Part shown: in pieces, positions 17,057 to 26,391 of the stretch
Layout: each line of letters begins with the position of its first letter
Numbering within the stretch: the first letter of the stretch is position 1
Source of the DNA: Alphaproteobacteria bacterium
GTDB taxonomy: Bacteria; Pseudomonadota; Alphaproteobacteria; Rhodobacterales; Rhodobacteraceae
Direction of reading: 5' to 3'
Assembly: GCA_030148665.1 (NCBI GenBank)
Contig: JASBSZ010000022.1
Coordinates: 1 to 39,354 of the forward strand
DNA length: 39,354 nucleotides
Translations under genes and position numbers: made by a program
Notes under the pieces: model-generated
Databases searched by the model: none
What the model saw: the letters and a program-made list of their open reading frames with translations, nothing else
Told to the model about the DNA's origin: nothing

Positions 17057-18157
17057 TCAGCCGGTTCTGCGCGCGTTCTCTTCCGCCAGAAGGCGTTCGT
17101 ATTCTTCCAGCTTTCTGCGGATGATGGCACCTCTGGGGCGGATCAGGCGGGCGGTTCGCATCAGCTCGGCAGCCAGTTCCAGGTCATGCTTTTCAGCTTC
17201 GAACGCGATATCGCGCAGAATTGCGGCCTCCTTGTCATTGGCCTCGCCCGCCGCGACAAGTGGGGCAATCAGCGCACGGTGGTGGCGAAAGACATTGGTC
17301 AGCGAAAGCGCGCTGGTCAGCGGAATATTGGATTTTCGCGCAATTTCCGAAAATGCGCGATTGATCTGTGCTGTCTTGTCCAACAGCCCTTCCAGCGACG
17401 AGATCCGTGACAGCGTGACAGTATCGAGGTCGCGCTCCTGCCGTTTCTCGATGCGTTTTGCTTCGACCCGTTCGATCGGCACGGCTGTATTGACCAGGAT
17501 GTCGTTGTCAGTCATTTCCAGGTCGGGAAAGGATGTCTGGCCCAGCGCGCCCAGGAAGTCGGCGATATGGGCCATGCCGCGATGAACATAGGACCGCACC
17601 AGGATGTTTCTTGAGCCGAATATTTCGACAAAGCATTTGTAGGGGGCGAGCTGAGACAGGAAATCGGGGTTCAGATTCTGGAAAAAGACCGGAAAGGTTC
17701 GCGTTCCGCGCGGCCCCTTGTTGCGCTGATTGAACCAGGATCGCAACAGGCTCATCGGTTCGCGGATATACAGGATGATGCGGACATCGAAACCGCTCAG
17801 CCGTTCCCTGAGATCGGCAATCGCTGCCAGAGGATTCTCGCGCAGACCCAGCTGAAAGAATTCCTCGCTTGATATCAATATCCTGTTGTGGCCACTTTTC
17901 TCCACGTCCTCCCGGAATTCGGAAAAGACCTCGTCCGGGCTGCGGCGTTCGACATACCAGGGCGGGGGCTGGAACCCGTGCGCCTGGGCAAGGGACAGCG
18001 AAAGCTGACCGTGATTGGTGTTGTTGTTCTGGGGGCGGGCGACAGCAGGGTAATAGAGGCCGGCTTGCGCTAGCGCATGCGCGTGATCGCTGCAGAATTT
18101 CTGTATGGCCGAAGTGCCTGTCTTGTAGTGACCGATATGAAGAAAGAGGGTTTTCAT
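17057..18157 (-). CDS. Sulfotransferase-family protein
   Basis: 366 residues. The P-loop LHIGHYKTGTSAIQKFCSDH opens the chain, then ILISSEEFFQLG and ILYIREPMSLLRSWFNQR (3'-phosphate site). The N-terminal 200 residues parallel the 15897 gene in order and spacing, so they are probably distant paralogues facing each other. A basic helical tail ends the protein. The ATG at 18157 has AAGGGAA upstream. It is the last gene of a minus-strand run with the two glycosyltransferases, 25 bp after the GT2 stop, which points to modification of the glycan they build. Confidence 0.78.
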   Translation of the reverse strand: MKTLFLHIGHYKTGTSAIQKFCSDHAHALAQAGLYYPAVARPQNNNTNHGQLSLSLAQAHGFQPPPWYVERRSPDEVFSEFREDVEKSGHNRILISSEEFFQLGLRENPLAAIADLRERLSGFDVRIILYIREPMSLLRSWFNQRNKGPRGTRTFPVFFQNLNPDFLSQLAPYKCFVEIFGSRNILVRSYVHRGMAHIADFLGALGQTSFPDLEMTDNDILVNTAVPIERVEAKRIEKRQERDLDTVTLSRISSLEGLLDKTAQINRAFSEIARKSNIPLTSALSLTNVFRHHRALIAPLVAAGEANDKEAAILRDIAFEAEKHDLELAAELMRTARLIRPRGAIIRRKLEEYERLLAEENARRTG

Positions 18158-18182
18158 CCCGTTCCCTTGTTTCCCATGCCTT

Positions 18183-19097
18183 TCAATTGCGATTCCCGGC
18201 CCTTGCGGGCATTTCGATTTTCGGCCGGAACCACAGGCCCCGCAGGATGGCGCCGTAGATCGGCAGCCGCAGGCGCAGCGGCAGCCGGTTCAGGCGCATC
18301 TGTCGTCTGACCCGATAAAGGAAAGACAGGAAACCTGCCAGGCCATGTTCGCGCATCTCGAAAGATGCCTCGTTGCGCGCCCCGTACTTGAATTTCCACA
18401 GGGTTTCGTCGGTGACGAGGCCGTAGTTCACCCCCTGATTGTTTTCGACATCGTGAATGACCAGGCTGTCAGGCACAAAGATACCCGGATAGCTGCGTGC
18501 CAGGCGGCGGGTATATTCGGCGTCATCGAACCAGATGAAATAATCCTTGATGGGAAAGCCATGTTCGCGGATGGCCCATCTGGGGATCAGCGCCGATACG
18601 AAACTGCATGAGCGGACCAGAAAATAGCGCATGTCGGCCGAATAGAATCGCGGCCAGTCCCAGACGGTATCGGGGGTGTTCATCTCGCACCAGCTTCCGT
18701 CGGTCCAGCGCACCGCCGAACAGGCAAAGCTGGGCCAGTGGCCTGTCCTGTCGGCAAATTTCGTCAGGCCGTCGATCAGTTTCTCGATCGCGTCCTCGTT
18801 CGGGTATGCATCGTCGTCGCTGATCCAGATCAGGTCGAAGCCATCGGAATACGCGGCCTTGATACCCTTGTTGAATCCGCCGGCGCCGCCGATGTTGTGC
18901 TGCAGGCGCAGGTGGACCAGGTCATTGCCCTTGCGGGATCGCATCTCGGCCTCGGTTGCGTCGCTCGAGGCGTTGTCCACCACGTAAATGCGATCGGGCG
19001 GGCGGGTCTGTGACCTCAGCGCGTCAATGACCTTGAGCAGCTTTTCGCAGCGGTTGTAGGTGACGATCACTGCCGCCAGACGTTCCGTGGGGATCAT
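18183..19097 (-). CDS. Glycosyltransferase family 2 (GlfT2-like)
   Basis: 304 residues. The GT-A opening is AVIVTYNRCEKL, followed by YVVDNASSDATE and a metal-binding WISDDDAYPNEDAI. FIWFDDAEYTRRL is the catalytic-base region seen in rhamnosyl- and galactofuranosyl-transferases of the GlfT2/WbbL type. Donor and acceptor cannot be read from sequence; dTDP-rhamnose is plausible given the rfb operon. The ATG at 19097 overlaps the stop of the upstream GT4 (ATGA), showing coupling. The longer upstream frame overlaps that gene and is not coding. Confidence 0.88.
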   Translation of the reverse strand: MIPTERLAAVIVTYNRCEKLLKVIDALRSQTRPPDRIYVVDNASSDATEAEMRSRKGNDLVHLRLQHNIGGAGGFNKGIKAAYSDGFDLIWISDDDAYPNEDAIEKLIDGLTKFADRTGHWPSFACSAVRWTDGSWCEMNTPDTVWDWPRFYSADMRYFLVRSCSFVSALIPRWAIREHGFPIKDYFIWFDDAEYTRRLARSYPGIFVPDSLVIHDVENNQGVNYGLVTDETLWKFKYGARNEASFEMREHGLAGFLSFLYRVRRQMRLNRLPLRLRLPIYGAILRGLWFRPKIEMPARAGNRN

Positions 19098-20818
19098 TTC
19101 GCTGATGCCCTGTCCAGGATGTTGCGGTAAATTTCGCCGATGACCTCGTGCGCCGTGGGATCCTGCCCGATCGCGCGGTATTTCCGTTTCAAGGCGTCGG
19201 TACACCTGGTCACGAGGTTGGCATCGCTCAGCAGACGTTGCACAATCCGTGCGCTCTGGCGAATACACGCCGAGGGCGAGGGGGATACCAGCAGCTCGTC
19301 GGGTAGCAGCTCGTCCTGGCCACCAACGCGGGTCGAGATCGGGATCACGCCTTTCTGGATGGCCTCGTAACAGACAAGGGCAAGGCCTTCGTTGGACGAG
19401 GGCAGCAACAGCACATCGGCCTTTTCGAACAGCTCTGGCACATTGGCATCGGGCGCATGGAACGTGACCCGGTTGACCAGCCGTCTGCGTCTGGCCATGT
19501 GGCGAGCGACATCCAGATACGGCCCCGTACCCACCATGTCCAGATGAACCGCAATACCCTGCCTGCGCGCCCAACGCGCGATCCGGTCGGCAATGGCAAT
19601 GGCCAGCGGCGCCCGTTTCTGATGCACCATGCGCCCGACGAAAATCAGCCTCAGGGACTTCTGCCCGGCTCTGAGCCTGAAATCCCGGGGGGCGGGGGGA
19701 GCGTCCTCGCCGGGGCGTGGCAGCATCCGGCCCAGCCTGACCTTTTCCGAAAGGTTGAACACATCCAGAAAATAGTTGACCAGCTCATGACTGATGACGT
19801 GGTGATGGTCTATGTACGGGCTCCACACACCGGATACCCGGGGATAGCCCCCATCCGCATGTTCGATGATATGGGTGCTGTCGATGACCTGCATGTCTGG
19901 AAACAGCGCCTTGAGCGTGGCGAGGTTCTCGTACAGGCGGATGTGATGGTGAATGTGGATTGCCTGGATGTTTTCCCGCTGAACAAGTGCGACGAGAAAT
20001 TCGAACCACAGGTGATGGGGCAAATAGGCATCGGTGCGGATGAATTCGACATCGTCATGCACGGGCAGGCGTGACGACAGGCGTTGTCCGGCGGGCTTGT
20101 CGGCGACGACCAGCACACGAAACCCGGCGTCAAGCGCCCATTGCACGCAGTCCAGCCCCAGTTTTTCGGCCCCACCCACCTCCAGCCAATGGAACCCGAT
20201 CAGGATGGCGGGGCGTTTCATTTCGTCCAGGATCATGGGCCTTGGGCCCAACGGTGATCGCGTTGCGCGCTCCAGTGGCACATGCCGATGATGCAATTCC
20301 CGTTCGCGTTTTTGCCGTTGCTCATACCTGTACTTGAGCTGCTCGAACACGACCGGGGTTTTCCACACCATGAACTGCACTGCGCGTTGTTCGAATGCAG
20401 GGGCAGTCTTGTCATCATGGAGGCTGTCGGGATCGGCGCGCGCGGGGATTGCGACAATGATTTCGGTGTCTGGCGGCAGGCCGGCATCCACACCGGTTTC
20501 CAGACTTCCGAGATACGAGAAATCCAGATGGGGATGCAGCTGCTGCACCCCGGCGGGCAACAGGGGGGAATCCTGGGTGTGATGTCTGATCTCGACACGA
20601 TCCGGTGCCCCGACAACGCCCGGCAGGGCCTTGAATATGTAACGAATGCCGCGATCAGGGTAGAGCGTTTCATAGATGCGCCGGATGGCCTGCACCTGCC
20701 CGTCGATATGGGGATCGCCGCTCTCGGTATTCCAGGCGGTTGTCTCACCGATGGCTGAGGGAATCCCGGCCTTGCCCACCATTGCGGTTTCCGTTTCCCT
20801 CGAAATTCTGTCTTTCAC
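19094..20818 (-). CDS. Glycosyltransferase family 4 with extra N-terminal region
   Basis: 574 residues. About residues 205-570 are a GT-B fold: HWLEVGGAEKLGLD opens the acceptor domain, RLIFVGRMVHQKRAPLAI opens the donor domain, and SSNEGLALVCYEAIQKG contains the E-x7-E motif. About residues 1-200 have no glycosyltransferase motif and are charged in the last third (KYRYEQRQKRERELHHRH). The start is GTG at 20818 with AAAGGA upstream; an ATG lies 12 codons inside. It is first in the run GT4-GT2-sulfotransferase. It is divergent from a histidine kinase across about 400 bp. Confidence 0.83.
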   Translation of the reverse strand: MKDRISRETETAMVGKAGIPSAIGETTAWNTESGDPHIDGQVQAIRRIYETLYPDRGIRYIFKALPGVVGAPDRVEIRHHTQDSPLLPAGVQQLHPHLDFSYLGSLETGVDAGLPPDTEIIVAIPARADPDSLHDDKTAPAFEQRAVQFMVWKTPVVFEQLKYRYEQRQKRERELHHRHVPLERATRSPLGPRPMILDEMKRPAILIGFHWLEVGGAEKLGLDCVQWALDAGFRVLVVADKPAGQRLSSRLPVHDDVEFIRTDAYLPHHLWFEFLVALVQRENIQAIHIHHHIRLYENLATLKALFPDMQVIDSTHIIEHADGGYPRVSGVWSPYIDHHHVISHELVNYFLDVFNLSEKVRLGRMLPRPGEDAPPAPRDFRLRAGQKSLRLIFVGRMVHQKRAPLAIAIADRIARWARRQGIAVHLDMVGTGPYLDVARHMARRRRLVNRVTFHAPDANVPELFEKADVLLLPSSNEGLALVCYEAIQKGVIPISTRVGGQDELLPDELLVSPSPSACIRQSARIVQRLLSDANLVTRCTDALKRKYRAIGQDPTAHEVIGEIYRNILDRASAK

Positions 20819-21222
20819 GTCAATATGTCCTTTTCAGTCACACCAATACCTGGGGCTGTGACCATGCCCTGTTCTTTCTGGCGCATCCGGGGAGCGGACG
20901 CAGTGCAATGCAACGTTGGCCTCTGATGCGCTGCCACTCTATCACGCATCCCGCGCGATCCAAGAGTTATGCGCAGCCTTTCGTGCTGACGCCCCCGGGC
21001 CACGATCGGGAACCAGCCTGCGCAAAACCGTCATCAAGATGTTGGAAACCCCTCTGGTTGCATGCTAATGGTCCCTTGTACCCGTGTGTCGGGGCAGGTA
21101 TCCGGGGCGTCACCCTTTCGCATGGCTCCACGGGGGGCGCGTTGCCACTGTTCTGCCGCATGGGTTGGGGGGATCATGGCCGGATACGGTTTTATCTTGC
21201 GTTTACGTTACGGAATATCGAC
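20819..21222. other. Intergenic region between divergent GT4 and histidine kinase genes
   Basis: 404 bp. Both strands have open frames, but the translations are low-complexity and unlike protein, and no known RNA motif was recognised. It must contain both divergent promoters; I cannot point to convincing -35/-10 pairs. It is long for this gene-dense window. Confidence 0.4.
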
Positions 21223-22740
21223 ATGACCGACAGAACAGGCGCCCGGCAGTCATCGCGTGAAATCAGCCCGGACGATGAGTTGACCCAGAATTTCGAATTC
21301 CGCAGTGCGCTCGATCTGATGCTGGCGCAGATTTACGTGTTCGACCCTGACAGCCTGGAAATCACCTATCTGAACCGTTCGGCCCTGGACAGACTCGGAT
21401 GGGAGGTCAGCGACATCGCGGGCAAGACCCTTGTGGACGTGGCGCGGAAAATGTCCGAGTGCGAAATTCGCGCCCATATCAGAGACCTCGTCGAGGGCCG
21501 CGAGCGGGAAAAGACGGTCGAGATCATTGCCGATGACGGCACCCCTTTCGAGATCATTGGCCAACTGCTCGACTTGCCCGATGGTGCCAGACGGATCGTT
21601 GCGGTCATTCGTGACATATCGGCACGCAAGGCGGCCGAGCGAGAGATGGAGAATTTCCGTACGCTGCTGGCCCGCGCCAAGGATCCGATCCTGATCTTCA
21701 GAACGGACGATCTGCGCCTGACCTATCTGAACGACGCAGCCATACGGCAGTTTGGCTGGCAGAATGTTCGCTGGCAGGACAAGACCGTTGCCGATGTTTC
21801 CGGCTTTTTCGATCCCGAACAGTTTCGCATGCGCACCCGGCCCCTGCTCGCCGGTCGCTGCGATTCCGTTCGCTTCGAGGCCGAGGATCTGAACGGCATC
21901 CCTTACGAGACCGTATTGCAGGTGATCCGCGCGGAATCGAACGAGCTGCGCTTCATGGCGGTCAGCCGCGATATATCCGACAGACGCGAGATCGAGAAAC
22001 GCAAGAACGCATTCCTTTCAACCGTAACCCACGAGTTGCGAACACCCCTGACAACGATCAAGGGCGCCCTTGACCTGATCGAATCGGGCACGCTGGGGCG
22101 CGTTGACGACACGTTCCGGCCCATGCTGGAACTGGCCCGCAAGAGCAGCGACCGTCTCATGGCGCTGATCAATGACATCCTCGACATCCAGAGATTCGAA
22201 TCGGGCAACACGCCTTTCGATTTCATGTCGGTCGATATCGGGCAACTGGTTGTCGACTCGGTCGAAACCATGCGCGCGCAGGCCGACCGTGCCGACGTTT
22301 CCCTCTGCCTTGGAAAGATACCCGAAGGCTGCATGGCCATCGTCGATCCAGGCCGGCTGAACCAGGTGATGGAAAAGCTCCTGTCAAACGCGATTGCCTT
22401 TTCCGAAAAGGGTGGCCGTATCGATGTTTCCGCCACGTGTCACGACGATGATCTGACCGTGGCGATTCGGGATTTCGGTGCCGGTATCCCGCAAGAGGCC
22501 CTCGACTGCATTTTCGATTCGTTCACCCAGGCGGATGCCTCGGATACCCGGCAAAAGGGCGGCACCGGCCTGGGTCTCGCCATTGCGCGCAGGATCATCG
22601 AAAGCCATGGCGGCACGCTGAAGGCCGAATCCCGCCCCGGCGAGGGCGCGACATTCCGGTTCACGCTCCCGCTCGCCCGGGAGGGGGATCAGGACGACAC
22701 AGGGGGATCGGACGTCCCATCGCATGGCGATCATCTCTGA
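21223..22740 (+). CDS. Orphan PAS-PAS sensor histidine kinase, cytoplasmic
   Basis: 505 residues. Two PAS domains (about 25-135 and 145-255) each end in a RDIS-type C-cap. HisKA follows with phospho-acceptor H270 in [16 protein letters not shown]. The HATPase has N-box [15 protein letters not shown]1 DFGAGIP, F-box and G2 [13 protein letters not shown]. No membrane segment, receiver or Hpt is seen, so it is a soluble orthodox kinase. No cognate response regulator adjoins it. The ATG at 21223 is preceded by GGAA; the upstream open frame does not look coding. Its 3' end overlaps the convergent betA stop by 10 bp. Confidence 0.88.
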   Translation: MTDRTGARQSSREISPDDELTQNFEFRSALDLMLAQIYVFDPDSLEITYLNRSALDRLGWEVSDIAGKTLVDVARKMSECEIRAHIRDLVEGREREKTVEIIADDGTPFEIIGQLLDLPDGARRIVAVIRDISARKAAEREMENFRTLLARAKDPILIFRTDDLRLTYLNDAAIRQFGWQNVRWQDKTVADVSGFFDPEQFRMRTRPLLAGRCDSVRFEAEDLNGIPYETVLQVIRAESNELRFMAVSRDISDRREIEKRKNAFLSTVTHELRTPLTTIKGALDLIESGTLGRVDDTFRPMLELARKSSDRLMALINDILDIQRFESGNTPFDFMSVDIGQLVVDSVETMRAQADRADVSLCLGKIPEGCMAIVDPGRLNQVMEKLLSNAIAFSEKGGRIDVSATCHDDDLTVAIRDFGAGIPQEALDCIFDSFTQADASDTRQKGGTGLGLAIARRIIESHGGTLKAESRPGEGATFRFTLPLAREGDQDDTGGSDVPSHGDHL

Positions 22741-24386
22741 TCGGTTTTCCAGCGCGGATGAATCCATGCCTCACGGCTTTCTGCAGGCAGGCTCCTGTCC
22801 AGGATGTGGTCAGCGGCCTTTTCCCCGACCATGATCGACGGCGCGTTGAGATTCCCGTTCGTGATGCGTGGAAAGATCGAGCTGTCTGCAACACGCAATC
22901 CATCGACCCCGATCACCCTGCATTGCGGATCGACCACCGCCATCGGGTCGTCGGCGGCACCTATCCGGCAGGTGCCGCAAGGGTGAAACGCGCTTTCCAC
23001 ATGCGCACGAACAAAGGAATCGATTTCGTCGTCCGAGCGCACCTCGTCTCCGGGCTGGATCTCGCGCCCCACATAGGGGGCAAAGGCGGGTTGCGAAAAT
23101 ATTTCCCGGGTCAGGCGGATGCAGATACGGAAATCCTCCCAATCGCGGGCATCGCTCATATAGTTGAACCTGATCCTTGGCGCAGCAAGGGGGTCGCCGG
23201 ATGCCAGCGTGACCTCCCCGCGCGAGGCTGACCGCATCGGCCCGACATGGGCCTGAAATCCATGCCCCTTCAGCGCCGCCTTGCCGTCATAGCGCACGGC
23301 CATGGGCAGAAAATGATATTGAATGTCTGGATATTCGATTCCCGCGCGCGACCGGATGAAGGCGGCGCTTTCAAACTGGTTCGAGGCACCCAGCCCTTTC
23401 CTGGTGAACAGCCACTGCGCCCCGATTGCCGCCTTGGCGAAAAGATTCCAGTACTTGTACAGCGTGATCGGTTGCAGACAGGCATACTGGACATACACCT
23501 CCAGATGATCCTGCAGGTTGCGCCCCACGCCGGGACGGTGGGCGACCACCTCGATTCCATGCGCGGCCAGCTGTGTGCCGTCTCCGATCCCGGACAGCAT
23601 CAGCAACTTGGGCGAATTGATGGCGCTTGCGGCAATGATCACCTCACGCCGCGCGCGCAGAATCTCGATCGACCCGCGGCGCAAGACCTCCACGCCCACG
23701 GCACGGCCGTCCTCGATTACCACGCGCCGGGCCATGGCCCTGACCAGGCGCAGGTTCTTTCGGCGCAATGCGGGCTTGAGATAGGCGTTGGCCGCCGACC
23801 AGCGTCGTCCGCGCCAGATGGTCTGCTCCATCGGACCGAACCCTTCCTGCTTGTGCCCGTTGTAGTCCTGGGTAACCTCGTATCCCGCCTGACGGCCGGC
23901 CTCGACAAAGGCATGATGCAGCGGGTTCCGCCTTGGTCCGCGCGTCACATGCAGCGGGCCGCTGTTGCCGCGCCATCCGGGCATGCCGCCGGTTCCGTGC
24001 CAGTTTTCCATGCGCTTGAAATAGGGCAGCACATGGGCGAAATCCCACCCTTCGGCCCCGCTGGCCGCCCAATGGTCGTAATCGCGTGCATGCCCGCGCA
24101 CATAGACCATGCCATTGATCGAACTCGATCCTCCGATCACCTTGCCCCGGGGTGTCACCAGCTGCCGCCCGCCCAGATGCGGTTCGGGCTCGGTTCTGAA
24201 ACCCCAGTCGTAAATCGGCATGTTCATGGGATAGCTCAGCGCTGCCGGCATCTGGATGAAGGGGCCGGCATCGCTTCCGCCATGTTCGATGATCAGCACG
24301 CGATGGCGCCCGTCCTCGGACAGGCGATAGGCCAGCGCACAGCCCGCCGATCCGGCACCGACAATCACGTAGTCGGCCTCCATCAT
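22731..24386 (-). CDS. betA: Choline dehydrogenase (GMC oxidoreductase)
   Basis: 551 residues. FAD-dependent oxidation of choline to betaine aldehyde, and often on to betaine, at the inner membrane. The Rossmann GAGSAG is at 10-15, followed by GMC signature 1 ([18 protein letters not shown]) and signature 2 near [15 protein letters not shown]. The catalytic His is about H468 ([10 protein letters not shown]), with a conserved Asn near 514 ([12 protein letters not shown]). The start is ATG 24386 with AGGGGAG, which overlaps the end of a repeat element; ATG 24383 is an alternative. Downstream of betI on the same strand, under likely BetI control. No betB follows. Confidence 0.93.
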   Translation of the reverse strand: MMEADYVIVGAGSAGCALAYRLSEDGRHRVLIIEHGGSDAGPFIQMPAALSYPMNMPIYDWGFRTEPEPHLGGRQLVTPRGKVIGGSSSINGMVYVRGHARDYDHWAASGAEGWDFAHVLPYFKRMENWHGTGGMPGWRGNSGPLHVTRGPRRNPLHHAFVEAGRQAGYEVTQDYNGHKQEGFGPMEQTIWRGRRWSAANAYLKPALRRKNLRLVRAMARRVVIEDGRAVGVEVLRRGSIEILRARREVIIAASAINSPKLLMLSGIGDGTQLAAHGIEVVAHRPGVGRNLQDHLEVYVQYACLQPITLYKYWNLFAKAAIGAQWLFTRKGLGASNQFESAAFIRSRAGIEYPDIQYHFLPMAVRYDGKAALKGHGFQAHVGPMRSASRGEVTLASGDPLAAPRIRFNYMSDARDWEDFRICIRLTREIFSQPAFAPYVGREIQPGDEVRSDDEIDSFVRAHVESAFHPCGTCRIGAADDPMAVVDPQCRVIGVDGLRVADSSIFPRITNGNLNAPSIMVGEKAADHILDRSLPAESREAWIHPRWKTDQR

Positions 24387-24397
24387 CTGCGCGCTCC

Positions 24398-24461
24398 CCT
24401 GCTTCTTCTTTGCCCAAATACGTCCGGGGGAGTCCCGCAGGGACGGGGGCAGAGCCCCCTT
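24398..24461 (-). repeat. Rhodobacteraceae-type GC-rich hairpin repeat, copy 1
   Basis: Read on the minus strand: GGGGGCTCTGCCCCC hairpin (24459-24445), a second stem GTCCC-TGC-GGGAC (24444-24432), then CCCCCGGACGTATTTG and AAAGAAGAAGCAGG. Copy 2 at 33738-33792 shares the hairpin, the CCCCCGGACGTATTTG core and the AAAGAAGAA tail. It lies between betI and betA and may cause partial termination or stabilise an mRNA end. Confidence 0.75.
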
Positions 24462-24489
24462 GCCTGTGCGGTCTCGTCACATGCGCGGT

Positions 24490-25080
24490 TCAATGCGCGC
24501 TCTCCTTTTCCAGCATGCGATCCACATAATCCCGCACCAGCTCCATCGTCTGAAACCGGTCCAGCGGATTGGTGCCAAGGGCCTGCCGGATATACAGCCC
24601 GTCAATCAGGGCCGCGATGCCGTTGGCAATCCGGTGGGCGCGGGGCGGGTCGGTCAGTTGACGCAGGTTGAAAACCAGGTTCGAATGAAGTCGCCCCGTA
24701 TAGACCCGCAGCAGCCGCCGTGCGCCCGGATTGTGATGGGCCTGCACATAAAAGGACAACCATGACAGCACGACTTCGGGTCGGAACTCGCGGGCATCGA
24801 AACTGGCTGCAATGATGGCATCCAGCCGTTCCCGCGGGGTTCTGGCGGTGGCCAGACCGCGGCAGGTGCGCCTGGCAAACTCGGTCATGATGTGACGCAT
24901 TGCCGCCAGCAGCATCTGATCTTTTGATCCGAAATAGTGATGTGCAAGCCCCGATGACATGCCGGCGCGCCGGGCGATCTGACCGACCGTCACGTCGAGC
25001 GAGCCCCTCTGGCCGATCTCGGAAATGGTGGCTTCGATCAGGGCCTTGCGGCGAATGGGTTCCATGCCGAGCTTGGGCAC
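24490..25080 (-). CDS. betI: TetR-family choline-responsive repressor BetI
   Basis: 196 residues, the normal BetI length. It represses betaine synthesis and choline uptake genes until choline is present. The GTG at 25080 gives MPKLGMEPIRRKALIEATI, the canonical BetI N-terminus, and has a strong GGAGGA Shine-Dalgarno; the longer frame to 25185 is therefore rejected. The HTH is at about 28-50 (TVGQIARRAGMSSGLAHHYF). A near-perfect palindrome lies 56 bp upstream, in the shared region with choX. The betA ATG is 104 bp further along, with a repeat element between. Confidence 0.93.
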   Translation of the reverse strand: MPKLGMEPIRRKALIEATISEIGQRGSLDVTVGQIARRAGMSSGLAHHYFGSKDQMLLAAMRHIMTEFARRTCRGLATARTPRERLDAIIAASFDAREFRPEVVLSWLSFYVQAHHNPGARRLLRVYTGRLHSNLVFNLRQLTDPPRAHRIANGIAALIDGLYIRQALGTNPLDRFQTMELVRDYVDRMLEKESAH

Positions 25081-25135
25081 GCTATATCCTCCGGGTGACG
25101 TGTGAAAAAGAATCTTGCCTTTCCAGTCTGGATCA

Positions 25136-25161
25136 TTCTTAATTGACTCGTCAATCAAGAA
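25136..25161. promoter_or_regulatory. BetI operator candidate
   Basis: A 26-bp inverted repeat with one mismatched pair: TTCTTAATTGAC (25136-25147), TC, GTCAATCAAGAA (25150-25161). The core TTGAC-N2-GTCAA resembles the E. coli BetI site. It sits between divergent betI and choX, so one dimer pair could control both directions. Confidence 0.75.
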
Positions 25162-25233
25162 AACCGCGCCGGACCGGGGATTCATCGCGCATGTCCGACG
25201 CGACCGCTGCTTGCAAATGGGAGAACCGACATC

Positions 25234-26169
25234 ATGGACATACTGAAAATCGGCGCTGCTGCCGTCCTGGCCCTCGGCCTTGCCTCGCCCTCATGGGCCG
25301 CGGGAAATTGCGACAAGGTCACCTTTTCGGATGTGGGCTGGACCGACATCACGGCCACCACCGCCGCCACGACCCAGGTGCTCAAGGCGCTGGGCTATGA
25401 AACGAACATCAAGGTTCTGTCGGTTCCGGTAACCTATGCCTCGATGGCCAAGAACGACGTTGACGTGTTCCTCGGCAACTGGATGCCGACCATGGCCGAT
25501 ATCATCAAGCCCTATCAGGACAAGGGGCAGGTCGATGTCGTGGGCGTCAACCTGGAGGGCGCCAAATACACGCTTGCGACCAACAGCTACGGTGCCGCCC
25601 TGGGCATCAGGGATTTCGCCGACATCGCGAAATTCAAGGACCAGCTGGACGGCAAGATCTATGGGATCGAGCCGGGCAATGACGGCAATGCCCTGATCCT
25701 GAAGATGATCAAGACCAACGCCTTCGGCCTGAAGGATTTCGAACTCAAGGAAAGCTCGGAACAGGGGATGCTGGCGCAGGTCGCGCGGGCCGACAAGAAA
25801 AAGCAGCCGATCATCTTTCTCGGATGGGAGCCCCATCCCATGAACGCCAATTTCAAGATGACCTATCTGTCAGGTGGCGATGACTGGTTCGGGCCGAATT
25901 ACGGCGGGGCGACGGTCTATACCAATACCCGCGCGGGCTATGTCGCCGCCTGCCCCAATGTCGGGCAGCTGTTGAAGAACCTGAAATTCACCCTGGCCAT
26001 GGAAAACGAGATCATGGGCGCGATCCTCGACAATGGCGAAGACCCGGCCAAGGCTGCCACGGCCTGGCTCAAGGCGCATCCCGCGATCCTCGACGGTTGG
26101 CTCAAGGGGGTCAAGACCAGGGATGGCAAGGACGGGCTGACAGCCGTCAAGGCCGCCTTCGGGTTGTAA
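25234..26169 (+). CDS. choX: Choline ABC transporter, periplasmic binding protein
   Basis: 311 residues. The signal peptide ends at about residue 22 (SPSWA). Compared with Sinorhizobium meliloti ChoX from memory, the choline box W43, D45, W90, Y119 and W205 maps with a constant offset of 7 to W36, D38, W83, Y112 and W198 here. The disulfide pair C33/C247 maps to C26/C240. This strongly supports high-affinity choline binding. The ATG at 25234 has GGGAG upstream. First gene of choXWV, facing betI across the BetI palindrome. A 222-bp gap separates it from choW. Confidence 0.95.
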   Translation: MDILKIGAAAVLALGLASPSWAAGNCDKVTFSDVGWTDITATTAATTQVLKALGYETNIKVLSVPVTYASMAKNDVDVFLGNWMPTMADIIKPYQDKGQVDVVGVNLEGAKYTLATNSYGAALGIRDFADIAKFKDQLDGKIYGIEPGNDGNALILKMIKTNAFGLKDFELKESSEQGMLAQVARADKKKQPIIFLGWEPHPMNANFKMTYLSGGDDWFGPNYGGATVYTNTRAGYVAACPNVGQLLKNLKFTLAMENEIMGAILDNGEDPAKAATAWLKAHPAILDGWLKGVKTRDGKDGLTAVKAAFGL

Positions 26170-26391
26170 ATCCTGTGGTCCGGCTGCACCATCGCGGTGA
26201 TGGCCGGGCCCATCAACCCCTTCACAAGGCATCGCAGGGCCGACGGCTGACAGGATGACGGCCGCGGGCCGTAAAGATCCGTATCAATGCCGTCGGGGTC
26301 CGATACCGGTGCAGGGCATGCAACGCACGGGGCCCGGGATGCGGCCACCCTTGCCCTGCAAGGTTTCGCTTATCCTCAAGAGGGACGTCCA
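26170..26391 (+). other. choX-choW intergenic hairpins
   Basis: 222 bp between cotranscribed genes. ACGGCC (26258-26263) and GGCCGT (26267-26272) form a perfect 6-bp stem with a GCG loop. A weaker CCATC/GATGG stem lies just after the choX stop. Such hairpins often protect binding-protein mRNA or cause partial termination, giving more ChoX than membrane components. No gene is seen. Confidence 0.4.

Noticed and set aside
20740..21222. 161-codon N-terminal extension of the PAS kinase
   Set aside because: Composition is not protein-like, it overlaps the divergent GT4 start, and the ATG at 21223 begins just before the first PAS domain.
23247..24671. 474-codon plus-strand open frame
   Set aside because: Antisense shadow of betA, which has all GMC motifs.
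25081..25185. 35-codon N-terminal extension of BetI
   Set aside because: It would read through the operator; the GTG at 25080 has a strong Shine-Dalgarno and gives the canonical BetI start.
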